Under the pieces are notes generated by a model. The model searched no databases, was not told the origin of the DNA, and saw only the letters and a list, made by a program, of their open reading frames with translations. Shown here in pieces: positions 7,467-14,679 of a stretch of DNA of 64,000 nt. The stretch is from assembly GCF_014639795.1 (NCBI RefSeq), contig NZ_BMGC01000007.1, positions 93,110 through 157,109 of the forward strand, in the 5' to 3' direction. Position numbers and translations under genes: made by a program. This stretch comes from Gordonia jinhuaensis (GTDB lineage Bacteria; Actinomycetota; Actinomycetes; Mycobacteriales; Mycobacteriaceae). The stretch's first letter is position 1; every line of letters begins with the position of its first letter.

Positions 7467-8477
7467 TCAGTCCCCGACGATGTCATAGACGGTTGCCGCG
7501 TCCACGTCCTCGACGGTCGCGGGATCCCACTGGGGGTCGCGATCCTTGTCGACCAGCACCGCGCGCACACCTTCGGCGAAGTCGTGGCCGGTGGTGATGC
7601 GATCGGCGGCGTGCAGTTCGCGGTCGAAGCACTCGTCCAGCTGTGACGACGACCCCTTGTCGATGAGGTTCGCGGTGACCAGCAGGCTGGTCGGCGAGGC
7701 GGCCTCGAGCGCGCGCAGCGCCTCGGTTGCCCACAGATCGTCGACCGCGACAGCGCCACGAAGGCCGCCCATGATCGCGGTGACGTTGTTGTCGTCGAAG
7801 TACTGCGCCGCCTTGTCCATCATGTCGATGTCCACCGCCGCCGGCTCCACATAGTTCGCGAAGGCATCGGCCAGCCGCGCACCACCACGGATGGCCGCCG
7901 CGACATGTGGCAGGTTGTGCGAGCGAACGTAGTGGGTCGCCAGACCCACCGCGATCATGCCCTCACCCGACACGCGTTCGCCGGTCAGACCCATCCACAT
8001 GCCCACACCTTCGGGCAGTCGCGGCAGGAAGTAGCTGGCACCGATATCGGGGAAGAACCCGATGCCGGTCTCGGGCATCGCGGCGACGGCCTTCTCGGTG
8101 ACCACCCGGACCTCACCGTGCACACTGATCCCGAGTCCGCCGCCCATCACCACGCCGTCTATGAGGGTCACATAGGGCTTGGGGTACTCCGCGATCAACT
8201 GGTCGAGCCGGTACTCCGACTCGAAGTAGTGGTGGACCTCCTCGGTCTCGCCCGCCAGCGCATGCTCGCGGATCGCCCGGATGTCCCCGCCGGCGCAGAA
8301 GGCGCGGTCGGAACCCGACGTGACCAGGACGGTGTCCACTCGGGCGTCGTCGCCCCAGGCGAGCAGGGTCTGATACATGTCGTCGACCATGCTCTGGTCG
8401 AGCGCATTGAGTGCTTTCGGGCGATTCAGGACGATCTCGCCGACTCCGTTGTTGGTCGAGGTGTCGATGAAGGACAT
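7467..8477 (-). CDS. 3-hydroxyisobutyryl-CoA hydrolase / enoyl-CoA hydratase family protein
   Basis: A 336-residue crotonase-fold protein. The oxyanion-hole segments are FCAGGDIRAIRE (around residue 61) and VVMGGGLGISVHG (around 110), and ETGIGFFPDIGASYFLPRLP carries the acidic catalytic residues in the form seen in 3-hydroxyisobutyryl-CoA hydrolases of valine breakdown. The length, about 70 residues more than a plain enoyl-CoA hydratase, supports the hydrolase. No other valine genes are adjacent, so the substrate is inferred. The next gene upstream is the ABC-F gene on the same strand, 74 bases away. Confidence 0.82.
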   Translation of the reverse strand: MSFIDTSTNNGVGEIVLNRPKALNALDQSMVDDMYQTLLAWGDDARVDTVLVTSGSDRAFCAGGDIRAIREHALAGETEEVHHYFESEYRLDQLIAEYPKPYVTLIDGVVMGGGLGISVHGEVRVVTEKAVAAMPETGIGFFPDIGASYFLPRLPEGVGMWMGLTGERVSGEGMIAVGLATHYVRSHNLPHVAAAIRGGARLADAFANYVEPAAVDIDMMDKAAQYFDDNNVTAIMGGLRGAVAVDDLWATEALRALEAASPTSLLVTANLIDKGSSSQLDECFDRELHAADRITTGHDFAEGVRAVLVDKDRDPQWDPATVEDVDAATVYDIVGD

Positions 8478-8551
8478 ACCTGCAATCTATCGGAGCCGCC
8501 GCGCACACCGTGGCGATCGGGGCTTGCGGGTGTGCCTGCCCGGCCCGTTTC

Positions 8552-10372
8552 TCAGCCCCATTCCTCGGCGAGTTCGAGCCATGCCATCTCCGCCTCATCC
8601 TTGGCCGCGGTGACCTCACGGAGCTGGGCATCGAGCTCCTGCAGTCGCGTCACGTCTGTGGCGGCCTCGGCAAGCTGTTCATGCAGCTTCGCCTGCTGCT
8701 CGCCCAGCTTCTCCATCTGCCGCTCCAGGCGGCGCATTGTCTTCTGCGCTTCGCGCTCGGCGGCCGAATCACGCTGTGGCGTTGTCATTTTGACGTCGAT
8801 GGTGCCGCTATCGGACCGAGCCGAGGCGGCTGCTCGCGACGACCCGACCCCACCGGCAGCCATCTCCGACCGACGCTGCAGATACTGCTCGATACCGCCG
8901 GGAAGGTTGGTGAGCTTGCCGTCGCCGAACAACGCCCACGTGGAGTCGGCCAGCCGTTCGATCAGATAGCGGTCGTGGCTGATCACCACCAGGGTTCCGG
9001 CCCACGAGTCGAGCAGATCCTCGAGTTGCTGCAGCGTGTCGATGTCGAGATCGTTGGTGGGTTCGTCGAGAAGCAAGACGTTCGGCTGGGCCATCAACAC
9101 CCGTGTGAGCTGCAGACGTCGGCGCTCGCCGCCGGAGAGATCACGGATGGGCGTCCGCTGGCGGGCAGGGGTGAACCCGAGCCGCTCGGCGAGCTGCGCC
9201 GCCGAGAGTTCTCTGTCGCCCACCGTGATCCGCTCCGCGACGTCCTCCACCGCGTCGAGCACCCGGATGTCGGTGGGCAGATCATCGAGTTCCTGTCGCA
9301 GCCAACCGATTTCGACAGTCTGTCCTTGGATCCGACGGCCCGGCGACACGTCTTCGTCACCGGCAAGCGTACGCAGCAGAGTCGTCTTGCCCGAGCCGTT
9401 GACCCCGACCAGACCGATCCGCTCGCCCGGCTCCAGCCGCCAGGTGAGGTCCTCGACCAGGATCCTCTCGTCGGGCGTCGTGAGGGTCGCGTCTTCGAGT
9501 TCGATGACGACCCGACCCAGTCGACGCTTGGCGAAGGCGGTCAGCGCGACGCTGTCGCGGGGCTCGGGCACATCGGCGATCAGCTTCTCGGCGGCCTCGA
9601 TGCGATAGCGGGGCTTGGACGTACGGGCCGGCGGGCCACGACGCAGCCACGCCAACTCCTTGCGTGCGAGGTTGCGCCGACGCTCCTCGGCGGCGTCATC
9701 GAGTCGCGACCGCTCGGCGCGGGCGAACATCCAGTCGTTGAATCCGCCCTCGTATTCGGCCACCCCACCGCCCTGGACCTCCCACGTGCGGGTCGCGACC
9801 TGATCGAGGAACCAGCGGTCGTGCGTGACCACCACTAGTGCACTGCGCCGGGCCAGCAGGTGATCGGCGAGCCACTGCACACCCTCCACATCGAGGTGGT
9901 TGGTCGGCTCGTCGAGCATCACCAGGTCGAGTTCCTGCACGAGCGCCGCACCCAGCGCGACTCGTCGCCGTTCGCCACCGGACAGTTCGCCGATCCGGGT
10001 CCCCAGCCCGAGCCCGGAGATCCCCAGACCGTCGAGAACCGAACGGATCTTGGCGTCCGATGCCCATTCGTGTTCGGCAACCCCGAGCGGGGTGAGCACC
10101 ACCTCACCGATGGTCAGCGCCGGATCGAACTCGTCGCGCTGGGTGACCACGGCCATCCGCAGGTCGCCCACGTGCGACACGCGACCAGAATCCGGGGGTT
10201 CGACACCGGCGAGCACCTCGAGCAGCGTGGTCTTGCCACCGCCGTTGAGCCCGACCACACCGATGCGCTGACCGGCCTGCACACCGAGGCTCACGTCGTC
10301 GAGTAGGGGTTTGACCCCGAAGCTCTTGCTGATCTTCTCCGCATTGATCAGGGAGGTGGCTGGCGTTGTCAT
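8552..10372 (-). CDS. ABC-F family ATPase, Uup-like
   Basis: A soluble ABC protein of 606 residues with two nucleotide-binding domains and no membrane segment. Walker A motifs are GLNGGGKTTLLEV (about residue 41) and GVNGSGKTTLLRT (about 320); the signatures are LSGGERRRVAL and LSGGERRRLQL. A charged linker with QRRSEMAAG and a C-terminal coiled coil (AEREAQKTMRRLERQMEKLGEQ onward) match the Uup subgroup. Such proteins act on the ribosome or on DNA branch structures; an antibiotic-resistance role is not indicated by context. The ATG is supported by its position just before the first domain. Confidence 0.9.
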   Translation of the reverse strand: MTTPATSLINAEKISKSFGVKPLLDDVSLGVQAGQRIGVVGLNGGGKTTLLEVLAGVEPPDSGRVSHVGDLRMAVVTQRDEFDPALTIGEVVLTPLGVAEHEWASDAKIRSVLDGLGISGLGLGTRIGELSGGERRRVALGAALVQELDLVMLDEPTNHLDVEGVQWLADHLLARRSALVVVTHDRWFLDQVATRTWEVQGGGVAEYEGGFNDWMFARAERSRLDDAAEERRRNLARKELAWLRRGPPARTSKPRYRIEAAEKLIADVPEPRDSVALTAFAKRRLGRVVIELEDATLTTPDERILVEDLTWRLEPGERIGLVGVNGSGKTTLLRTLAGDEDVSPGRRIQGQTVEIGWLRQELDDLPTDIRVLDAVEDVAERITVGDRELSAAQLAERLGFTPARQRTPIRDLSGGERRRLQLTRVLMAQPNVLLLDEPTNDLDIDTLQQLEDLLDSWAGTLVVISHDRYLIERLADSTWALFGDGKLTNLPGGIEQYLQRRSEMAAGGVGSSRAAASARSDSGTIDVKMTTPQRDSAAEREAQKTMRRLERQMEKLGEQQAKLHEQLAEAATDVTRLQELDAQLREVTAAKDEAEMAWLELAEEWG

Positions 10373-10487
10373 CGATTGGCCAGTTTATGTCACCGTGCTT
10401 CCGGGTCGACCGCGGCTATCGTCAGGGAGGTGCGCCACGACCCCGACGGCCCCGACGCGAGCGGCCCCGCAGCCGGCGACCCCGCCT

Positions 10488-10622
10488 CGGGTAGCCGCCG
10501 CCGAATGGAGTCGCGCCCAGGGCGCGCACAAGGTGACGTTGCAGGTGTGGCCGCACAATCACGCCGCCATCGCGCTGGACCGCCGAGCCGGATTCGTCGA
10601 GGAGGGCGTGCTGCGCCGGCAC
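10488..10622 (+). pseudogene. Remnant of a GNAT-family N-acetyltransferase (C-terminal part only)
   Basis: About 44 codons read as the end of a GNAT domain: AEWSRAQGAHKVTLQVWPHNHAAIALDRRAGFVEEGVLRRH is the classical alpha3-beta5 'asn-ala-x-ala-ile-gly-phe' region (the piece is quoted by parts; key residues are N, A, I and GF). No acetyl-CoA binding loop is found upstream, and the frame then runs straight into the end of the leftward O-methyltransferase gene. This looks like a decayed gene cut at both ends, in a 252-base gap that otherwise holds nothing visible. Confidence 0.6.
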
Positions 10623-10624
10623 AA

Positions 10625-11281
10625 TCACAACCGACAGCTGATCTCCACCGCGTCGTGTCCACGTGCACCCATGCTCATGCTCATGTAGCCATTGCCCGGG
10701 TCACGCACATAGTCGAGGTAGGGCGCGACGTCCGCGCGTGTCGTGTTGTCGGCGACGATGGTCGCCCCTGAGCGCAGGTTCGGCTCGATCAGCGCCAGCA
10801 CCGGTAGGTACATCTCCTTCCAGCCGTCGAGCAACACGATCCCGATGCTTTCGGTCACCGACGCCAGGGTCTCGCGGGCGTCGCCGGGCAGGATGGTCAC
10901 CACGTCGGCGACCCCGGCTTGCTCGAAATTCCGCGTGGCAGCAGTGACCTTCTTCGAACTCAACTCGGTCGTGTACAGATGCCCGATACCGTTGTCGCGC
11001 AACGCGGCTGCGATGTAGAGACCCGAGATCCCGTAGGAGGTACCGAATTCGACCACCACCTCCGGTCTCGCAGCACGGATCATCGTGTAGAGGAGGGTCC
11101 CGGTGTCCGGGCTGATCGGCATGTACCGGTCGCTCATGAGGTCGGCTCGATGCTGGGCTGTTGCGTCGGCAGGAAGCTGCACACGCGGCGGCCCGGAAGC
11201 CGAGGAGCGCTGCTCCTCCGCTCGCTCATAGAGTCCGGCAAGCGTTGCGGCAAGGGGCTCGCTGACAATGGTGGCGGTCAT
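10625..11281 (-). CDS. SAM-dependent O-methyltransferase (class I, caffeoyl-CoA OMT-like)
   Basis: A 218-residue Rossmann methyltransferase. Motif I is VVEFGTSYGISGLYIAAAL (the SAM loop), followed by YTTELSSKKVTAATRNFEQAG and a third segment IVLLDGWKEMYLPVLALIEPNLRSGATIVADN, which carries the Asp/Asn metal-type residues of the family. The start at 11281 is preferred to an in-frame GTG at 11305 because a TAGCGT box lies seven bases upstream, as in leaderless genes. Its acceptor is unknown. It is divergent from the N-demethylase operon and shares the 11282-11431 region with it. Confidence 0.8.
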   Translation of the reverse strand: MTATIVSEPLAATLAGLYERAEEQRSSASGPPRVQLPADATAQHRADLMSDRYMPISPDTGTLLYTMIRAARPEVVVEFGTSYGISGLYIAAALRDNGIGHLYTTELSSKKVTAATRNFEQAGVADVVTILPGDARETLASVTESIGIVLLDGWKEMYLPVLALIEPNLRSGATIVADNTTRADVAPYLDYVRDPGNGYMSMSMGARGHDAVEISCRL

Positions 11282-11382
11282 GTTCGTGACGCTAGCCCCG
11301 GTCACTGGCGATCAGCTGTGAATCCGCTGGCGGGCACCCGCCGACCGATCGGCCTCACCGCGAACACGATGTGCAACAAGTC

Positions 11383-11412
11383 TTGACGGTCATGTAACAC
11401 CCTCGTCATTAT
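11383..11412 (+). promoter_or_regulatory. Promoter of the N-demethylase operon
   Basis: TTGACG at 11383-11388 and CATTAT at 11407-11412 are 18 bases apart, close to the sigma-A consensus. The transcript would start near 11419, only about a dozen bases before the preferred ATG. Confidence 0.6.
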
Positions 11413-11427
11413 CCGGAACTTGGATAA
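11409..11427. promoter_or_regulatory. Operator-like inverted repeat TTATCC-N7-GGATAA
   Basis: A perfect 6-bp inverted repeat with a 7-base spacer overlaps the -10 box and the expected transcription start of the N-demethylase operon. This position suits a repressor. The TetR gene at the other end of the operon (13943-14596) is the obvious candidate, but no second copy of this site was found at that gene, so the link is inference. Confidence 0.5.
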
Positions 11428-11431
11428 GGTC

Positions 11432-12406
11432 ATGGGCGCACCGCCGACGAGACCGATGATCGTGACACGCATCCGTGACATCGCACCCGATGTCCGCGAG
11501 TTCGAGCTGCGTGCGGCCGATGGCTCCGAATTGCCGTGGTATGAACCGGGTTCGCATATCGGGATCGAACACGAGGCCGGTGAACGACCAGAATTCAACG
11601 CCTACTCGCTGACCGACAGCGGCATCGCCCCACAGGCGTACCGGATCTCGGTCCTGCGGTGTGGTCACACCGACGATGCGGGGGCAACCGGCGGATCCGA
11701 CTGGCTGCACGACAATCTCACCGAGGGAACCCAGGTCCGCGTACAGGGTCCGGTGTCGGCGTTCCGACCGGTCCCCAGTGCGCGCAACCATCTGCTGATC
11801 GCGGTCGGGATCGGCATCACCCCGATCCTGTCGCATCTGCGCGCCGCACGGCACTGGGGACGACCCATCACCGTTCTCTACGGCTACTCCCCCACCCGTG
11901 CACCACACCTGGACGAATTGTGTGCCGAGGCAGGCGACAACCTCCGTCTGACCTGTGGTCGCGCTGAGATCGCCGAGGCGACCGCAGAGCTGATGTCGGC
12001 ACAACCGATGGGCACCTACGCCTACGCGTGCGGTCCGGCCGGCTATCTCGAGGACTTCGAGAAGATGGCAGCCGCCCTCGGCTGGCCGGAAGACCGTGTG
12101 CGCGTGGAACATTTCGCCGGCCTCGAGCTCGACGCGGGCGATCCCTTCACCGTCACGGTGTCCTCGACGGGTGAGCGGATCGACGTGCCGTCGGGTGTCA
12201 GCCTGCTCGACGCGCTCGACTCCCACGGCGTCACGGTGCCGAACATGTGCCGTCAGGGCGTGTGCGGACAATGCCGGGTACGGATCGCGTCGGGACGGGC
12301 AGTGCACCGCGACATGCTCACCACCGACGCACAGCGCCAACAGCATTCGCATCTCTATGCCTGCGTGTCGCGCGGCGTCGAGGACACCCTGGAGGTAGCC
12401 CTGTGA
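11432..12406 (+). CDS. PDR/VanB-type oxidoreductase (FMN/NAD and plant-type [2Fe-2S])
   Basis: Electron-transfer component of 324 residues in the phthalate-dioxygenase-reductase order. A flavin barrel comes first (YEPGSHIGIE; RAYSL-like FNAYSLTDS). It is followed by an NAD domain (AVGIGITPILSHL, about residue 124, and ACGPAGYLEDF) and a C-terminal ferredoxin with cysteines C273, C278, C281 and C311. It passes electrons from NADH to an oxygenase. It begins an operon with the DmmA-like and HODM genes, overlapping the former by 4 bases, so it is the natural reductase of HODM. It could also serve the Rieske oxygenase at 14680-15909, which has no reductase of its own here. The start is uncertain: TTG 11420 or ATG 11456 are alternatives. 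Confidence 0.88.
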   Translation: MGAPPTRPMIVTRIRDIAPDVREFELRAADGSELPWYEPGSHIGIEHEAGERPEFNAYSLTDSGIAPQAYRISVLRCGHTDDAGATGGSDWLHDNLTEGTQVRVQGPVSAFRPVPSARNHLLIAVGIGITPILSHLRAARHWGRPITVLYGYSPTRAPHLDELCAEAGDNLRLTCGRAEIAEATAELMSAQPMGTYAYACGPAGYLEDFEKMAAALGWPEDRVRVEHFAGLELDAGDPFTVTVSSTGERIDVPSGVSLLDALDSHGVTVPNMCRQGVCGQCRVRIASGRAVHRDMLTTDAQRQQHSHLYACVSRGVEDTLEVAL

Positions 12407-12948
12407 AGGTCGGGACGGGTAAGACCGATGTCACCGACGCCGTCGGCGCACCGGCACCGCTGTCCCTGCCTCGCTGGTCCGACCAGCTACCGACACCCGA
12501 CCCGAGAGCCCTCGCTTACTTGGTGATCGGACTCGGCGAGGACGGCCCCGCACTGGCCGCCCAGTGGGCAGGACGACTCAACATGCCGTGCACCATGCTC
12601 ACCGGCGACCGGTTCAGCGACGTCGACGCGGCGGTGTCGGCGGCACTCGACCGCCTGCTCGTGGGCCACCGCGTCTGCGCAATCGGGCCCGAGGCAGACC
12701 TCCTGCTCATCGCCTCACGATTGGACGCCGCGGGACTCATCGAGGCGGAGTACGCGATGTGCGCCACCTCCACCAGCGACCTCACCGTCTACTGCGTGCA
12801 CTGTTCGGCGACGACCCGTACGGCCGCGCGTACCGGCGACATCGTGATCTGTTCTGGATGCCGCCGTCACCTCTACATCGATGCCCACGTCTCGCGACTG
12901 CGAGGCGGATATCTCGGAACCGACGCCTACGCTCAGGAGTTGCGATGA
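12403..12948 (+). CDS. DmmA-like subunit of dimethylamine monooxygenase
   Basis: A 181-residue protein with an N-terminal alpha/beta part (LAYLVIGLGEDGPALAAQWAGRL) and a C-terminal zinc-ribbon-like segment with C131/C134 (VYCVHC) and C150/C153 (VICSGC), then YIDAHVSRLRGGYLG. This close matches my memory of the DmmA family encoded next to haem-dependent oxidative N-demethylase. Its GTG overlaps the reductase stop (GTGA) and its stop overlaps the HODM start (ATGA), so the three genes are translationally coupled. In the known complex the small subunits carry flavin or metal and relay electrons; the precise role of this one is not visible from sequence. Confidence 0.72.
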   Translation: MKVGTGKTDVTDAVGAPAPLSLPRWSDQLPTPDPRALAYLVIGLGEDGPALAAQWAGRLNMPCTMLTGDRFSDVDAAVSAALDRLLVGHRVCAIGPEADLLLIASRLDAAGLIEAEYAMCATSTSDLTVYCVHCSATTRTAARTGDIVICSGCRRHLYIDAHVSRLRGGYLGTDAYAQELR

Positions 12949-14093
12949 CCGTCCCGTCGTACTATCCGTGGCCGTTCTCTCGTGGCGACAACACCTTTCG
13001 CTACTCGGTGAATGTGTCCAGAGCCCGCGAGCTCGCGCACACCGCCGTCGGGAGCTGGGGCCGTTACGTGGTGGAGGTCGAGAACGATCACGACTACATC
13101 AGCGCATGCCGTGCCCGGTCACGCATCCTCTACGAGGACCCTCGCCGACTACAGGTGCGCGATCACATGCGTCCGGCATGCTGGGACACGGTCATGTTCT
13201 ATCTGCGCGAGCTGTGCGACGCCCGCCCCGACGTGATGTCGTTGCGCACCGACGGCGATCACCATGTGTGGACCAACGGTCTGCTCGAGCAGGAGGTCCG
13301 CTTCCGCTACGGCGACGACGACACCGTCCCGATGGGGCCACTCGGGTTCATCGGATCCCAGGTACCCGAGGACCTGCTGTTGCTGAGTGAGCGCGACGGC
13401 CAACTCTGGTTCGACGCCGGCATCGTGACCTTCGCAGGCAGCTGGTCGTTCGACTTCGACCTGGGCATGAGCTTCCATCAGATCCATTCGCCGATACCGC
13501 GTTTCACCGGGGAGGGGCATACCGGCGCCGCAGAGCGATTCATGATGTCGTTGACGCCCGACAACATCTACCGCCGCACGAACTGGACCTTCTCCTCGAC
13601 CGGAACGCCGCGGCTGGACACGAGCCTGGAGGCGATGCCGAGCTGGGGCTGGGAGATGCCGGCGTTGATCGCCGCACAGGACTGGGGGCGCATCCAGTTG
13701 CGCATCGAGACCGAGCATTTCATCCGACTTCCGGCCAGCGGCGGACTGGTGTTCAGCATCCGCACCACGATGCTCTCACTCGCCGACATCGCCACGGTGC
13801 CCGAATGGTCACGTCAGTTGATCGACATCGTCACCGAATTGCCCGACGACATGGCCGAGTACAAGGGAATGACCGATTACCGGGCGCCGGCGATGGCCTG
13901 GCTTGCGCAGGCCGCCGGTATCAATTCCCCTGCCGCGGAGCACTATTCGACGTGCCGGGACTGCCGCCACCCTGGACGTATGCCGGCCGCCTCCACCCCG
14001 AGCTGCGCGGCGACCATCCGGGCCAGTCGTTCGACCACATCGACTCCCTCCGCACCGAGGTCGATGATGCCGGCGGCGTACGCGAGGTCGTAG
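12945..14093 (+). CDS. Haem-dependent oxidative N-demethylase (HODM, DUF3445), catalytic subunit
   Basis: The catalytic PAS-fold haem subunit of dimethylamine monooxygenase, which oxidises a secondary amine such as dimethylamine to methylamine and formaldehyde. Recognised by the family pattern PWPFSRGDNTFRYSVN, WGRYVVEVENDHDYISACRARSRIL (read in parts), DLLLLSERDGQLWFDAGIVTFAGSW and IHSPIPRFTGEG. Conserved length is about 330; here the frame runs 382 codons, and the last 50 codons overlap the convergent TetR gene by 151 bases with Ser/Thr-rich sequence unlike the domain. The true end may therefore be earlier if a frameshift exists near 13930. The ATG overlaps the DmmA stop. Confidence 0.85.
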   Translation: MTVPSYYPWPFSRGDNTFRYSVNVSRARELAHTAVGSWGRYVVEVENDHDYISACRARSRILYEDPRRLQVRDHMRPACWDTVMFYLRELCDARPDVMSLRTDGDHHVWTNGLLEQEVRFRYGDDDTVPMGPLGFIGSQVPEDLLLLSERDGQLWFDAGIVTFAGSWSFDFDLGMSFHQIHSPIPRFTGEGHTGAAERFMMSLTPDNIYRRTNWTFSSTGTPRLDTSLEAMPSWGWEMPALIAAQDWGRIQLRIETEHFIRLPASGGLVFSIRTTMLSLADIATVPEWSRQLIDIVTELPDDMAEYKGMTDYRAPAMAWLAQAAGINSPAAEHYSTCRDCRHPGRMPAASTPSCAATIRASRSTTSTPSAPRSMMPAAYARS

Positions 14094-14596
14094 CCGTCCA
14101 TCGTGGCGAGGATGGTCTCGGCGATCGTCACCGAATCGGCCACCGGCGTGAACAATCCGTCGGCGACACCGTCGTCGATGGCCTCGACGAACGGACGCGC
14201 CCATTCGGCGTGGATCGCCGCAATCCGCTCACGCTGCCGCTCACTGCGCGCGGCCGATGAGCCGAATTCGACCCACAACCGGCTGCGCTGACGGAAGTCC
14301 CCGACGTCACCGTAGGCGGCCAGTGCCCGCATGATCCGCTTCCACGGATCACCGCCCCTGGCGCTGAGCTCCTGGATCTGACGCACCACCCCGAGGGTGT
14401 AGGCATAGAAGGCCTCGTCGATGAGCTGCTCGCGGGTGGCGAAGTGATGTTGCAGTGCCCCCACCGACACGCCGCACCGAGCGGCGACATCGGAAAGCCG
14501 AACGCTCGACACCCCGTGTTCGGCGATCAACTCGACCACCGCGATGAGGATCTCGCCTCGTCGCTCGTCGGTGAGCCCCGTCCCGCGCGTACCCAT
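13943..14596 (-). CDS. TetR-family regulator, BetI-like
   Basis: A 217-residue one-domain repressor plus ligand domain. The helix-turn-helix is VSSVRLSDVAARCGVSVGALQHHFATREQLIDEA at about residues 25-58. The C-terminal half resembles the BetI type that senses choline-related amines. The ATG at 14596 is chosen over an upstream GTG because an 8-bp palindrome covers it. It is tail-to-tail with the HODM gene (151-base overlap) and lies just before the Rieske oxygenase gene on the same strand, so it is well placed to control the N-demethylase operon, the oxygenase or both. Confidence 0.85.
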   Translation of the reverse strand: MGTRGTGLTDERRGEILIAVVELIAEHGVSSVRLSDVAARCGVSVGALQHHFATREQLIDEAFYAYTLGVVRQIQELSARGGDPWKRIMRALAAYGDVGDFRQRSRLWVEFGSSAARSERQRERIAAIHAEWARPFVEAIDDGVADGLFTPVADSVTIAETILATMDGYDLAYAAGIIDLGAEGVDVVERLARMVAAQLGVEAAGIRPGWRQSRHVE

Positions 14597-14618
14597 GGGC
14601 ACCCACTCTAGGTGCCCA
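14596..14618. promoter_or_regulatory. Palindrome TGGGCACC-N7-GGTGCCCA at the TetR start
   Basis: A perfect 8-bp inverted repeat with a 7-base spacer covers the first base of the TetR start codon and its immediate upstream DNA. This is a likely self-regulatory site, though a translational hairpin is an alternative. Confidence 0.45.
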
Positions 14619-14679
14619 CGGGCCATGCGGATGCGATCAGAGGCAGTCGGTCACCCGGATGCGCTCTGACCGGGTCGGA

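Noticed and set aside
8552..10372. Antibiotic resistance ABC-F
   Set aside because: The Uup-type C-terminal coiled coil points to a housekeeping subgroup.
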